DNA of 64,000 bases from JAJRRS01 sp965230275 (lineage in GTDB: Bacteria > Planctomycetota > Phycisphaerae > Phycisphaerales > Phycisphaeraceae): the NCBI GenBank assembly GCA_965230275.1, contig CBDDKO010000002.1, forward strand, positions 930,001-994,000. Reading direction: 5' to 3'. The position numbers were made by a program, and so were the translations under genes. Positions 36,514 through 45,719 of the stretch are shown here, in pieces. Under the pieces are notes generated by a model. It had not been told where the DNA came from. It worked only from the letters and a program-made list of their open reading frames with translations, and did not search any database. The number at the start of each line of letters is the position of its first letter. Positions within the stretch are counted from its first letter, which is position 1.

Positions 36514-36770
36514 GTAAATCCCTTTCCGTGTGAAGTTGATCTTGCTCTCTACCTATGGCCACCGTTCCCGACTTCTGCGCACATACTTGGTAAATCAAAC
36601 AGCACCGCGACACATAAAGCAAAAGACATCAGTCACATAGAATCAGTCGTACTATATATAACAAATCATGGAAAACAGTTCGTATTTGTGCGCATATTCA
36701 TGGTTCTTTTACCTGTTTATGTCGGCACATGACGGTCTTCGAGGATGTCAACAGCGGTATAATACCGACC

Positions 36771-39104
36771 ATGTCAGACACGCATCCGGACCCGAAAGCT
36801 CAGCCCGAATCATCTCCCATCCCCCCGACCGACAATCCGTATCATGGCCCCGCCGGCGGATGGGGCTCGGTCCTGACAGGGCTCGGCTATGTCATCAAGC
36901 AAGGCGACCCGCTTGCCGCGGCCTCCGCGCTGCTGCGCGTTAACCAGCCCGAGGGTTTCGACTGCCCGGGTTGTGCCTGGCCCGAACCGCCTCACGGCAA
37001 GCCCGGCGCACCAATGGGCGGCAGGTTCGAGTTCTGCGAGAACGGGATCAAGGCCGTCTCCTGGGAAACCACCGGCAGGCGGGTAGACGCCGCCTTTTTC
37101 AGCAAGCACAAGGTCTCGGCACTCCGCGCCCAGTCCGACCACTGGCTGGAGTCCCAGGGCAGGCTCACCGAGCCCATGCTCTACAACCGGCGAGCCGACC
37201 GATACGAACCGGTCTCGTGGGAAGCCGCGTTTAAACTCATCGCTGACAAGCTCCGCGCCCTGCCCGACCCGGACCGGGCCGTGTTCTACACCTCCGGCAG
37301 GACGAGCAACGAAGCCGCCTTCCTCTACCAACTGCTCGTGCGCAAGCTCGGCACGAACAACCTGCCCGACTGCTCGAACATGTGCCATGAATCGTCAGGG
37401 GTCGCGCTGACGCAAGCGATCGGCACGGGCAAGGGCACCGTCACCATCACCGACTTCGACAAGGCCGACTGCATCCTCGTCATTGGGCAGAACCCCGGCA
37501 CGAACCACCCGCGCATGCTCACCGTCCTGCAGCAAGCCGCCAAGCGCGGCGCAAAAATCATCACGATCAACCCGCTCAAAGAACGCGGCATGCAGCGCTT
37601 CAAGCACCCCCAGCACCCCCTGCCCATGCTCGCGCCCGGCAACCCCGGGGCCACTGACATCACCACCCACTACTACCAGCCCGTCATCGGCGGCGACCTT
37701 GCTGCGCTTAAAGGCATCTGCAAGGCCCTGGTCGAACTCGACCGTGATTCGGGCAACACCTTGATCGATACCGCCTTCATCGATCAGCACACCCACGGCT
37801 ACGACACGTTCCTCAACGACCTCGATGCCACCGATTGGCAGACAATCGAAACCCAGTCGGGGCTGACTCGTGACCAGATCACCGAGATCGCAAAGCTGTA
37901 TGCCGAGTCGAAGAGCGCGATCGCCTGCTGGGCGATGGGCCTGACGCAACACAAGCACGCCGTGCCGACGATCCAGATGATCGTCAACCTGCTTCTGATG
38001 CGTGGCAACATCGGCAAGGACGGTGCCGGGGCCTGCCCGGTCCGCGGCCACTCAAACGTCCAAGGCGACCGGACCGTCGGAATCGTCGAGCGGCCAGGCG
38101 AACCATTCCTCGATGCGCTGGGCAAAGTCTTTAACTTTGAGCCGCCGCGCGATCACGGTTACCACGCCGTCAGCGCGATCCACGCCATGGACGCCGGCAA
38201 GGTCGATGTCTTTTTCGCCATGGGCGGCAACTTCGCCTCGGCCACCCCCGACACCGACCACACATGTCAAGCCCTCGAGAAGTGCAAACTCACCGTCCAT
38301 GTCTCAACCAAACTCAACCGCTCGCACACCGTCGTCGGCCACGATGCCCTGATCCTGCCCTGCTTAGGCAGAACCGAGCTTGATGAATCGCCCGCCGGCC
38401 CGCAGCGCGTCACCGTGGAAAATTCGATGTCGCAGGTCCACGCCTCCACCGGCAGGAAGACGCCCGCTTCGCCGATGCTGTGTTCCGAACCCGCGATCGT
38501 CGCCGGCCTCGCACACGCGCTCTGGCCGAATGACCACATCGACTGGCTCGGTATGGCCGAGGACTACGACCTGATCCGCGACAAGATCGAAGCCGTCCTC
38601 CCCGACCTGTTCAAGGACTACAACCAGCGCATCAACCAGCCCGGCGGGTTCTACCTCGGCAACACCGCCCGTGATCACCACTGGAAAACCGCCACCGGCA
38701 AAGCCAACTTTACAGCCGCCGAGATCCCCGATCTGTCGCTGCCCGAGGGCCAGTTCCGCCTGATGACGCTGCGCTCCCACGATCAATACAACACCACAGT
38801 CTACAGCCACAACGACCGCTACCGCGGTATCAACGGCACGCGCAAGATCATCTTCATGAACCGGGGCGACATCGCCGAACGAGGCCTGGCCGACGGCCAA
38901 TCCGTCGATATCCAAAGCCATTACGACAACGAAGCCACACGCCGGGTCAATGGATTCAAGATCGTCGCCTATGACATCCCACGCAACTGCGCCGCCGGCT
39001 ACTTCCCCGAGCTCAACCCGCTCGTCTCCGTCAACGAGACAGCCACCGGCTCGCACACGCCGGTTTCCAAGTTCATCCCCATCACCGTCACGGCCGCATC
39101 ATGA
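36771..39104 (+). CDS. FdhF/YdeP-family molybdopterin oxidoreductase
   Basis: 777 aa. Molybdenum bis-MGD oxidoreductase related to the formate dehydrogenase alpha subunit. FDCPGCAWPEPP near residue 64 provides a CxxC pair, followed by YTSGRTSNEAAFLYQLLVRK and SNMCHESSGVALTQAIGTGKG, then GQNPGTNHPRM, RGNIGKDGAGACPVRGHSNV and the C-terminal MopB-binding region. No selenocysteine is needed or seen. Start ATG 36771 (MSDTHPDP); a longer frame is possible. Coupled to fdhD by a 4-base overlap, supporting a formate-type enzyme. Actual substrate unproven for this family. Confidence 0.88.
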   Translation: MSDTHPDPKAQPESSPIPPTDNPYHGPAGGWGSVLTGLGYVIKQGDPLAAASALLRVNQPEGFDCPGCAWPEPPHGKPGAPMGGRFEFCENGIKAVSWETTGRRVDAAFFSKHKVSALRAQSDHWLESQGRLTEPMLYNRRADRYEPVSWEAAFKLIADKLRALPDPDRAVFYTSGRTSNEAAFLYQLLVRKLGTNNLPDCSNMCHESSGVALTQAIGTGKGTVTITDFDKADCILVIGQNPGTNHPRMLTVLQQAAKRGAKIITINPLKERGMQRFKHPQHPLPMLAPGNPGATDITTHYYQPVIGGDLAALKGICKALVELDRDSGNTLIDTAFIDQHTHGYDTFLNDLDATDWQTIETQSGLTRDQITEIAKLYAESKSAIACWAMGLTQHKHAVPTIQMIVNLLLMRGNIGKDGAGACPVRGHSNVQGDRTVGIVERPGEPFLDALGKVFNFEPPRDHGYHAVSAIHAMDAGKVDVFFAMGGNFASATPDTDHTCQALEKCKLTVHVSTKLNRSHTVVGHDALILPCLGRTELDESPAGPQRVTVENSMSQVHASTGRKTPASPMLCSEPAIVAGLAHALWPNDHIDWLGMAEDYDLIRDKIEAVLPDLFKDYNQRINQPGGFYLGNTARDHHWKTATGKANFTAAEIPDLSLPEGQFRLMTLRSHDQYNTTVYSHNDRYRGINGTRKIIFMNRGDIAERGLADGQSVDIQSHYDNEATRRVNGFKIVAYDIPRNCAAGYFPELNPLVSVNETATGSHTPVSKFIPITVTAAS

Positions 39105-39913
39105 TCGAGCAACACCCGGTCCGGAAACTGAGCCAGGGCAAGACCGAGCACGTCGAAGACGCGCTGGTCGCCGAACAGCCGCTTGAGATCCGGGTGCGAG
39201 GCAAGGCCGTCGCCGTCACGATGCGCACCCCCGCCGCCGAGCCGGACACCCAAACCCATGACGCCGAACTCGCCGCCGGCTTCCTGCTCAGCGAGTCGGT
39301 CATCCAGCAAGCCGACGACATCGCACGCATCGAACCCTGCACTCACGAACACTCAGGCAACGTTGTCAACGTCTTCCTCAAGGCAGAAGTCAACGTAGAC
39401 TTCGACAAGCTATCCCGCCATGTCTTCGGCTCATCCAGTTGCGGCGTCTGCGGCAAGGCTTCGATCGAACACCTCCACCACCAGTTCCCGCCCGTCCACA
39501 CGGTCGCCACCATCCAGGCCGATACGCTCGCCACCCTGCCCGACATCATGAGACAGCATCAGCCCTGCTTCGATCAGACCGGCGGACTCCACGCGGCGGG
39601 TCTATTCGACACCGCGGGCAAGCCCCTGGTCATCCGCGAGGACATCGGCCGACACAACGCCGTCGACAAAACCCTCGGCCACGCCCTGCTCAACGGTCGT
39701 TTCCCGCTGGATCGATGCGTGCTCGTCGTCTCCGGCCGTGTGTCGTTCGAGATCGTCCAGAAAGCCCTGGCCGGAGGCATCCCGATCATCGCCGCGGTCT
39801 CCGCGCCGTCGAGCCTGGCCGTCGAGCTCGCCGAGGACGCGGGCATTACACTCGCCGGCTTCGTCCGCAGCGGCACCATGAACGTCTACTGCGGCACATC
39901 ACGCATCATCTGA
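39101..39913 (+). CDS. fdhD: Formate dehydrogenase sulfur carrier FdhD
   Basis: Delivers sulfur to the molybdenum cofactor of formate-dehydrogenase-type enzymes. The signature loop SSCGVCGK with two Cys lies near residue 111-116. LSESVIQQADDI, DQTGGLHAAGLF and EDIGRHNAVDK follow, as in the family. 270 aa, normal. Its ATG overlaps the stop of the oxidoreductase gene (ATGA), so the chaperone and its client are translated together. Confidence 0.95.
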   Translation: MIEQHPVRKLSQGKTEHVEDALVAEQPLEIRVRGKAVAVTMRTPAAEPDTQTHDAELAAGFLLSESVIQQADDIARIEPCTHEHSGNVVNVFLKAEVNVDFDKLSRHVFGSSSCGVCGKASIEHLHHQFPPVHTVATIQADTLATLPDIMRQHQPCFDQTGGLHAAGLFDTAGKPLVIREDIGRHNAVDKTLGHALLNGRFPLDRCVLVVSGRVSFEIVQKALAGGIPIIAAVSAPSSLAVELAEDAGITLAGFVRSGTMNVYCGTSRII

Positions 39914-40066
39914 TCAACCCACATCCGATAAGTCGCTCGCGCAGCGGTCACACGCGCTTTAACCGCGCGATTCCTCGCCACGGCTTCATCCGCGCCAACA
40001 GATAGCCGATACCCGATCCGGATAACCATCACGACCCAAAGCGTCGTTATCACAGGAGAGGAGAAA

Positions 40067-41971
40067 ATGGCTAAGCCTACCCAACGTCCATTCTACGCCC
40101 GTGGCGTGGTCCCGTTCAGCGTCGTCGCACTCGCAATAGCTGCGCTCTCGGTGCTGGTCAGCTGCGCCACGCACGAACAGACCGCCGACTTCGAGCCCGA
40201 ATGGGAGAAACTTGTCGTCGAGGTCGCCCAGTTCCCGCAGGCGCAGCCCACCGGCGTCGCCGTGTCCAGCGACGGACGCGTGTTCGTCAACTTCCCTTAC
40301 TGGGACAAACGCCCCGGCGTCTCCGTCGCCGAGCTCGATGCCGACGGCACGCTGACCCCGTTCCCCTCGCCCAGTTGGAACAAGTGGGACGGCCGAAACG
40401 CCACCAGCTCGCTCCGCTCGTTCGTCAGCGCGCAGGCCCTCTACGTCGATAGCGACGACTACCTCTGGGCGCTCGACTCGGGCAGCCCCCGCCAGGAATC
40501 CGGCGTCGTCATCGCCGGGCCCAAGCTCTTCAAGATCGACCTGGCCGACAACAGCATCGTGCAGGTCTTCTACTTCGATCAGAAGCGCGACCTGAGGCCC
40601 TACAGCTTCTTGAGCGACTTCCGCATCGACGCCGACAAGAACGTCGCCTACATCACCGACGCTGGCCGTGGCGGTATCCTGGTCTTCGACCTGAAGACCC
40701 GTGAGGCCCGCACCGTCCTGCTCGGCCATGAATCCACCCAGCCCCAGGAAGGCCTCGTCGCCGAGGTCGGCTCGCACCCGTGGGTCAACTTCCTCGGCCA
40801 GCGTCCGTCCTACGGCGTCGCCGGTGTCGAACTTTCCAAAGACAACAAGTGGCTCTACTTCCACGCCCTGTGCGGCCGCGACCTCTACCGCGTCCCCACT
40901 GGTGCGCTGGTCGATGACACGCTCACCCCCAAACGCCTCGCCAACACCGTCGAGCACCTCGGGTCCACCGGCTCGATCGTCGACGGCATGTGGCTGGACG
41001 ATAACGACGATCTCTACCTCACCGCGATCGAGAAGGACGCCATCTTTGTCCGCCGATCGACCGGCGAGATCGAAACCTTCGTCGCGGATGAACGCCTGCA
41101 ATGGCCCGACTCCCTGGCGATGGGCACCGACGGTTACCTCTACTTCACCACGTCGATGCGGCACCTGCAGACGCCCTACCGCCTGACGGACGTGAAAGAG
41201 CAGCCGTACTTCCTGATGAAGGTCTCGGTAGCTAAGGTCCAGCGTGCGGTACAGGCCAAGCGTGACGCCGAGTTCGCCCGGCAAGCCGCCGCCCAGGCGA
41301 AGCTCGACGCGATGGCCGCCAGGCAGCAGGCGCTGAAGCAGAAGCGTCAAGCCCAGTTGGTCAAGGCCGCCGCCGAGCGCGAAGCTCGACAGGTCGCCCT
41401 GGCCCAGGAGCGTGCCGAGACCGCCGCGAAGCTTCAGGCCGAAGCCGCGGAGAACGCGGAACTCGCCGCACAACAGCAGGCCGAAGTCGCCGCCAAGGCG
41501 CAGGCCGAAGTTGAACTGGCTGAGGCACGCCTCGCCGAAGCACAAGCCGCGGTCGCGTTAGCCAAGGAAGCCGCCGCGAAGGCCAAGGCCCTTGCGGAAA
41601 AAGCCCGCGACAAGTCCAAGGCAGGCCGGCTCGCCAAGGCACAGGCCGACGCCGCCAAGGCGCAGGCCGACGCCGCGCAGGCCGCGTTCGAGCAAGCGAA
41701 TAGCGAGGCCGAAGCAGCCGAGAAGTACACCGAAACGTTGCAGGAGCGTCTGACCCTGCAGCAACTCGAAGCGCAACAGGCCGCCCAGAAGGCGCGTGAC
41801 GCCGCCGCACAGGCGAAACAGCGCACCCTCGCCGCAAAGCAGGCCCAGGCCCAGTCCGAGCTTGCCAAGCAGATCGCTGACGAGGCGCAGCAGCAGGCGT
41901 GGGACGCCGAGAACGCCGAGGCCGACAACGCCGAAAGCGTCCTGACCGCAGAGGTCCAGACACAGCCGTAA
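40067..41971 (+). CDS. Yellow/royal-jelly-type beta-propeller lipoprotein with coiled-coil tail
   Basis: 634 aa. Lipoprotein signal ends in LSVLVSC (Cys33). Residues ~45-385 form a propeller-like domain related to the MRJP/yellow family (FPQAQPTGVAVSSDGRVFVN, YITDAGRGGILVFDL, GLVAEVGSHPWVNFLGQ, WPDSLAMGTDGYLYFT). From ~390 to the end it is a long Ala/Glu/Lys/Gln coiled coil, low in complexity. Strong GGAGAGGAG-type ribosome site before ATG 40067. The tail may anchor it to the cell wall or multimerise it (inference). A good terminator follows. Confidence 0.82.
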   Translation: MAKPTQRPFYARGVVPFSVVALAIAALSVLVSCATHEQTADFEPEWEKLVVEVAQFPQAQPTGVAVSSDGRVFVNFPYWDKRPGVSVAELDADGTLTPFPSPSWNKWDGRNATSSLRSFVSAQALYVDSDDYLWALDSGSPRQESGVVIAGPKLFKIDLADNSIVQVFYFDQKRDLRPYSFLSDFRIDADKNVAYITDAGRGGILVFDLKTREARTVLLGHESTQPQEGLVAEVGSHPWVNFLGQRPSYGVAGVELSKDNKWLYFHALCGRDLYRVPTGALVDDTLTPKRLANTVEHLGSTGSIVDGMWLDDNDDLYLTAIEKDAIFVRRSTGEIETFVADERLQWPDSLAMGTDGYLYFTTSMRHLQTPYRLTDVKEQPYFLMKVSVAKVQRAVQAKRDAEFARQAAAQAKLDAMAARQQALKQKRQAQLVKAAAEREARQVALAQERAETAAKLQAEAAENAELAAQQQAEVAAKAQAEVELAEARLAEAQAAVALAKEAAAKAKALAEKARDKSKAGRLAKAQADAAKAQADAAQAAFEQANSEAEAAEKYTETLQERLTLQQLEAQQAAQKARDAAAQAKQRTLAAKQAQAQSELAKQIADEAQQQAWDAENAEADNAESVLTAEVQTQP

Positions 41972-42025
41972 CCCGGCTGCTATCAAGCACCTAAACCGAG
42001 GACAGCCGTGCCTCCTCAATCATCC

Positions 42026-42060
42026 AAAAAAAGCGTCGGGCTTATGCCCGGCGTTTTTTT
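42026..42060 (+). terminator. Rho-independent terminator after the beta-propeller gene
   Basis: Stem GCGTCGGGC/GCCCGGCGT with a TTAT loop, A-run before and seven Ts after. Confidence 0.85.
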
Positions 42061-42238
42061 ATACAACGACCGATCACATTTCCGCCCCGAGATTGAAGTG
42101 CCCCGCCCGAGCTAACCGATATCTAACAATGCCCGCGACCCTGTTCATCAAACACCCCTATGCCGACCGAACTGGCGACGGCTAAATTAAAGGGGCAGAG
42201 CGCCGCGGGTTTTTTTATGCGCAGAGAAGACTAACTAA

Positions 42239-42409
42239 CCATAGAGATCACAGAGTTCATAAAGAAATCCATTTAGCCACCGATGAACACAGATAAACAC
42301 GGATAGATAGCCAAGTCAATTGGTTTGTACCATCTGTGTTCATCCGTGTTCATCGGTGGCAGATTCTTAACTCCGTGGTCTCTGTGCTCTCTGTGCTCTC
42401 TGTGGTAAA
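42239..42409. repeat. Nested inverted repeat (GATGAACACGGAT type)
   Basis: Inner arms 42276-42304 and 42332-42360 pair with few mismatches around GCCACCGATGAACAC. Outer weaker arms (AGATCACAGAG / CTCTGTGGT) extend to about 42239 and 42409, the right one with three tandem CTCTGTG units. It fills much of the 450-base gap 41972-42423, which has no gene. Confidence 0.75.
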
Positions 42410-42423
42410 ACTCTTTCCCCGGT

Positions 42424-42654
42424 TCAGCCTTTGAACTTCGACTGCACGACCCGTTCGATCTCCTCAGCGCTGTAACCCTTCGCGGCCAGGTCGCGCTTCA
42501 GCTTCGATTCATACTCGTACTTCTTGCTCTTCTGCCACGCGCTGCTGATCGCACCGGCGGTCGCGACGATCGTGGCCATGCCGAACACACAGACGATCGG
42601 CAGGTTCGGTATCGAGAAGAGCATGTCCCAGTTCACTTCTGCCAGTTGTAACAC
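42424..42654 (-). CDS. Small single-helix membrane protein, tandem paralogue A
   Basis: 76 aa: one transmembrane helix (LPIVCVFGMATIVATAGAI), then a charged tail with KLKRDLAAKGYSAEEIERVV, a SHOCT-like short helix. Start is GTG 42654 with GGAGG 7 bases upstream. Shares layout and the LKRD-AKGYSA-EIER motif with the next gene and an identical 30-base upstream element. Function unknown. Confidence 0.75.
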   Translation of the reverse strand: MLQLAEVNWDMLFSIPNLPIVCVFGMATIVATAGAISSAWQKSKKYEYESKLKRDLAAKGYSAEEIERVVQSKFKG

Positions 42655-42701
42655 GTCAGGCCTCCAATCCGCCCGGTGTTTCGTAGTGATCCGTCATCCC
42701 A

Positions 42702-42731
42702 GTAGTCGCGGCCCGGCGTGTATTATGACAC
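42702..42731 (-). promoter_or_regulatory. 30-bp element upstream of paralogue A, copy 1
   Basis: Identical to 43072-43101 upstream of paralogue B. On the minus strand it holds TAATAC, a possible -10, followed by a CGCCGGGCCGCG segment. Confidence 0.6.
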
Positions 42732-42797
42732 ATAAATCTTATTTTTCTCGAAGCGTTCATATCAGCCAGCTCAAGCCACGCCGGCTAAGTGGCCAGC

Positions 42798-43034
42798 CTA
42801 CTTCTGCTTGTCAGGCACAGCCTTGATGATCCGCTCGATCTCGTCGGCACTGTAGCCCTTGGCGACAAGGTCCCGCTTCAGACGGACTTCATTCTGGTTC
42901 TTCTGTGTCAAGAACTTCAGTCCCAAATAAATGGCCGCCACCGTGATGATCGTCGCCGTCCCGAAGACCGCGATGATCGGCAGGTTGCCCGACGAAAGGA
43001 TCTCCCCCCAATCCACTTCTGCTAAATGGTACAT
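42798..43034 (-). CDS. Small single-helix membrane protein, tandem paralogue B
   Basis: 78 aa, same build as the downstream neighbour: LAEVDWGEIL start, helix LPIIAVFGTATIITVAAIYLG, tail RLKRDLVAKGYSADEIERII. ATG 43034 has GGAG 7 bases upstream. The two genes have separate copies of the upstream element rather than one operon promoter, so they were duplicated with their promoters. Confidence 0.75.
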   Translation of the reverse strand: MYHLAEVDWGEILSSGNLPIIAVFGTATIITVAAIYLGLKFLTQKNQNEVRLKRDLVAKGYSADEIERIIKAVPDKQK

Positions 43035-43071
43035 GCTGGGTCTCCGCCCCGGGACCTGTTGCGTAGATGGG

Positions 43072-43101
43072 GTAGTCGCGGCCCGGCGTGTATTATGACA
43101 C
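43072..43101 (-). promoter_or_regulatory. 30-bp element upstream of paralogue B, copy 2
   Basis: Exact copy of 42702-42731. Lies about 40-65 bases before the start of paralogue B, where a promoter would be expected. Confidence 0.6.
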
Positions 43102-43118
43102 GCCTACCCAAAAATCTT

Positions 43119-44108
43119 CTAATCCGCCTCGATCGGCGACAGCACATCCCCCGCCGTGAGCTTGTGGCCATGCACAAAATCGTCGATCCCCATCATCCGT
43201 GAACCCGGGGCCTGCACCGCCAATAGCCTCACCGCCCCGTCCGGCGTCGCTGCGCCCAACGCCGCCCCCGCCGTCTGGACCACCGTCCCCGGCTTTGGCG
43301 GCTTCTCCACCGACTCAAGCCCCACAAAGCACGACAGATCCGGCAAAGCCGCCACGCGCCCCAGCGTCAACACCTTCGACTCCCCCGTCGCCTGGCAAAG
43401 CCAGTTCACCCGGCAGCCCGGCCAGGGCGTCAACCCGTGCACACGCATCCGCACCTTCTCACACGACTGGTCAAACGAAACCGTCCCCATCGCCTTGCTG
43501 AGCTTCTTCGCCTTCGTCGCCTTGTCGTGGTCCTGCTCCTTCGGATCGAGCGTCCCCCCCGCCAGGTCGCTGAGCACCTTGCCCACCGCCCCCGGCCCAA
43601 GGTCGGATAGTCGATCGTGTAATTCCCCCGCCGTCTCGTTCGGATCAATGACTAACTTCGCCTCGCTGTAGATCGGCCCGGCATCCATCTTCTGCGCAAG
43701 CCCGATCACACACACGCCCGTCTCGTGCTCCCCCTCGATCATCGCCCAGTTAATCGGCGCCGCCCCACGATACTTCGGCAACAGCGACGCATGCAGGTTC
43801 ACCGCCAGGTCCCCCATCGCCTCGATCAACGGCTCGCCGAGCTTCTGACCAAACGCGATCACGATAGAAGCATCCGCCCCAAACCCCTTGACCTGCTCGA
43901 CAAACTCGGTGGTATTCACATCATCCGTGCGCAACACCTCGATCCCCTGCTGAAGCGCCCAAGCCGCCACCGGCGTCGGCGTCAACACCCGCTTACGCCC
44001 CGCCGGCTTATCCGGCTGACTCACCACCGCCACCAGCTCATGCTGCGCATGCAACATCTTCACCGTCGGCAACCCAAACGCACCGGAACCGAAAAACAAA
44101 AGACGCAT
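43119..44108 (-). CDS. fmt: Methionyl-tRNA formyltransferase
   Basis: Formylates initiator Met-tRNA using 10-formyl-THF. FFGSGAFGLPTVKML starts the Rossmann domain. QPDKPAGRKRVLTPTPVAAWA, NLHASLLPKYRGAAPINWAMIEGE (catalytic Asn/His/Asp region) and the C-terminal RNA-binding domain with MRVHGLTPWPGCRV follow. 329 aa, normal. Start ATG 44108 (MRLLFFGSG) rather than the one four codons upstream. def lies just beyond an inserted small gene, so the usual def-fmt neighbourhood is kept but interrupted. Confidence 0.94.
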   Translation of the reverse strand: MRLLFFGSGAFGLPTVKMLHAQHELVAVVSQPDKPAGRKRVLTPTPVAAWALQQGIEVLRTDDVNTTEFVEQVKGFGADASIVIAFGQKLGEPLIEAMGDLAVNLHASLLPKYRGAAPINWAMIEGEHETGVCVIGLAQKMDAGPIYSEAKLVIDPNETAGELHDRLSDLGPGAVGKVLSDLAGGTLDPKEQDHDKATKAKKLSKAMGTVSFDQSCEKVRMRVHGLTPWPGCRVNWLCQATGESKVLTLGRVAALPDLSCFVGLESVEKPPKPGTVVQTAGAALGAATPDGAVRLLAVQAPGSRMMGIDDFVHGHKLTAGDVLSPIEAD

Positions 44109-44133
44109 GCGGGACTCCATTCAGATCGATCAA

Positions 44134-44523
44134 ACCGCGAAGGCGCGAAGAGCTCAAAGAAAGCAATTGAACATGGTTAAATCATACGGGGACTATACAC
44201 TTGATCGTCCACCTAGTATTGGGTCGTGTTTGTTCCGCTCCATCTATAAGCTGGATCAAACCCTCTCTTCCGTCCCTTAACATCTGTCGGAATCGGAAGC
44301 CTGGTTTGGGGTGCGAGCCGACAGGTAACAAACCTGATTGATTCAGCAAAGTTGCACACTCATCAGCTGATAGCTGGTTAATCTTTTTACGAAACATGTG
44401 TCCTTGAAGGAAGGAACTTACAAAATCAACCTGAACATCCGTGAATTCATACTCACACTGGCTCATAGCAATGTCCGTATGTCAATGTTAGTAGCAACTT
44501 CGCGCTCTTCGCGCCTTCGCGGT
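44134..44523. repeat. Perfect 20-bp terminal inverted repeats around a small gene
   Basis: ACCGCGAAGGCGCGAAGAGC at 44134-44153 is repeated inverted at 44504-44523. The enclosed 350 bases carry one gene and lower GC than fmt and def. The layout is that of a small mobile cassette, though no target-site duplication is obvious. Confidence 0.65.
44182..44466 (-). CDS. Unknown small protein inside the inverted repeats
   Basis: 94 aa, soluble, with VDFVSSFLQGHMFRKKINQL and FRFRQMLRDGREGLIQLIDG. No family recognised and no transposase motif. It sits between def and fmt and has lower GC than both, consistent with insertion. Confidence 0.55.
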   Translation of the reverse strand: MSQCEYEFTDVQVDFVSSFLQGHMFRKKINQLSADECATLLNQSGLLPVGSHPKPGFRFRQMLRDGREGLIQLIDGAEQTRPNTRWTIKCIVPV

Positions 44524-44531
44524 ATATCCGA

Positions 44532-45065
44532 TCAACCTAGCCCCGCCGCGGCTTCCAGGTCATGGATCGCCTGGCGGTTGGCGACCTTGTCGATGGCGGG
44601 CATGCGGTCGAGGATGAGGATGCCGTCGAGGTGGTCGTTTTCGTGTTGCCAGACGCGGGCGGCGAGGTCGTCGCTGGTGAGTTGGAAGGCTTGGCCGTTC
44701 TCGTCGAGGGCGTCGATGGTGATGCCGAGCGGGCGGGTGATGTCGCCGGTGACGCGGGGGATGCTCAGGCAGCCCTCGTCCCGGGTGTGTTTGCGATCAC
44801 TGGGCAGGGTGAGCTTGGGGTTGATGAAGACGCGGTCGTCGGCCGGGTCGCCGGTGGGATTGGCGACGAACAGCCGCCAGCTCAGCCCGACCTGTGGGGC
44901 CGCCAACCCGACGCCACGGGCCTGATGCATCAGCTGGAGCATCTGCCGGACCACTCCCCGGACCTCGTCCGTGACCGCCTGAACCGGCTCAGCGACCCGC
45001 CGGAGCACCGGATCTGGATAGAGGACGATTTTCAGCTCTTCGGGGTCAACCGGGGATTCTGGCAT
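44532..45065 (-). CDS. def: Peptide deformylase
   Basis: Removes the formyl group from nascent proteins. The three metal-site motifs are present: GVGLAAPQVG, EGCLSIP (Cys ligand) and HENDHLDGIL (two His ligands and catalytic Glu). 177 aa from ATG 45065 (MPESPVDPEELKIV); a start 12 codons upstream is possible. Pairs functionally with fmt. Confidence 0.93.
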   Translation of the reverse strand: MPESPVDPEELKIVLYPDPVLRRVAEPVQAVTDEVRGVVRQMLQLMHQARGVGLAAPQVGLSWRLFVANPTGDPADDRVFINPKLTLPSDRKHTRDEGCLSIPRVTGDITRPLGITIDALDENGQAFQLTSDDLAARVWQHENDHLDGILILDRMPAIDKVANRQAIHDLEAAAGLG

Positions 45066-45278
45066 ATCAGGGATGGTAGGCGAGGCGATCCGGGGCGACA
45101 AGTGGACGGTAATTTGATGCTATACAGGGGGTTGGGACTTGACCGGACCCCCAATCGTTGGCATACTGACACAGGCTTGAGACGAATGACCGATTGCGAG
45201 CGGGCTCCGACTCACATCCGTACGCTTGCGTATAAGGCCTGAAACACACTGACCTTCGATGATTGAGAGGCATCCCTG

Positions 45279-45623
45279 ATGGCTACCGTCACGAAAAAAG
45301 AACTCATTGACCAGATCGCCGACGCCACCGGCCAAAAACGCGTAGTCGTCAAGAGCGTTGTCCAGACGTTCTTGAACAACATCGTTGTGGAGCTGGGCAA
45401 AGGTAACCGGCTTGAATTCCGCGACTTCGGCGTGTTCGAGGTCAAACAACGCCGTGCCCGCAAGGCACAGAATCCCAAGACCCTTGAAGAAGTCTGGGTC
45501 CCGCCCAAGCGGACGGTGAAGTTCAAGGTCGGCCGGCTCATGAAACAAACGCTCTTGGATGAAACACCCGCCGAGGGCGCCGCAGGTACCGATAATCCCG
45601 CGCCGCAGGACGAGGTGCTCTGA
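45279..45623 (+). CDS. HU/IHF-family DNA-bending protein
   Basis: 114 aa. Typical HU/IHF fold: TKKELIDQIADATGQKRVVVKSVVQ helices, FRDFGVFEVKQRRARKAQNP DNA-binding arm, and TVKFKVGRLMK. An acidic/Ala tail of about 20 residues extends beyond the usual length. Nucleoid-associated architectural protein. Alone on its transcript. Confidence 0.92.
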   Translation: MATVTKKELIDQIADATGQKRVVVKSVVQTFLNNIVVELGKGNRLEFRDFGVFEVKQRRARKAQNPKTLEEVWVPPKRTVKFKVGRLMKQTLLDETPAEGAAGTDNPAPQDEVL

Positions 45624-45719
45624 TCCACACACGAAGCCCGCGTTCTGCGAACGTGGGTTGCATGCAACACCGGACACACCAGGCTTCGATCCGTCGGCTA
45701 CACAAAACAAGCCTGACCC

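Noticed and set aside
39986..41545. Long antisense open frame opposite the beta-propeller/coiled-coil gene
   Set aside because: Shadow of high-GC codon bias; low-complexity Gly/Leu/Glu translation, no start context.
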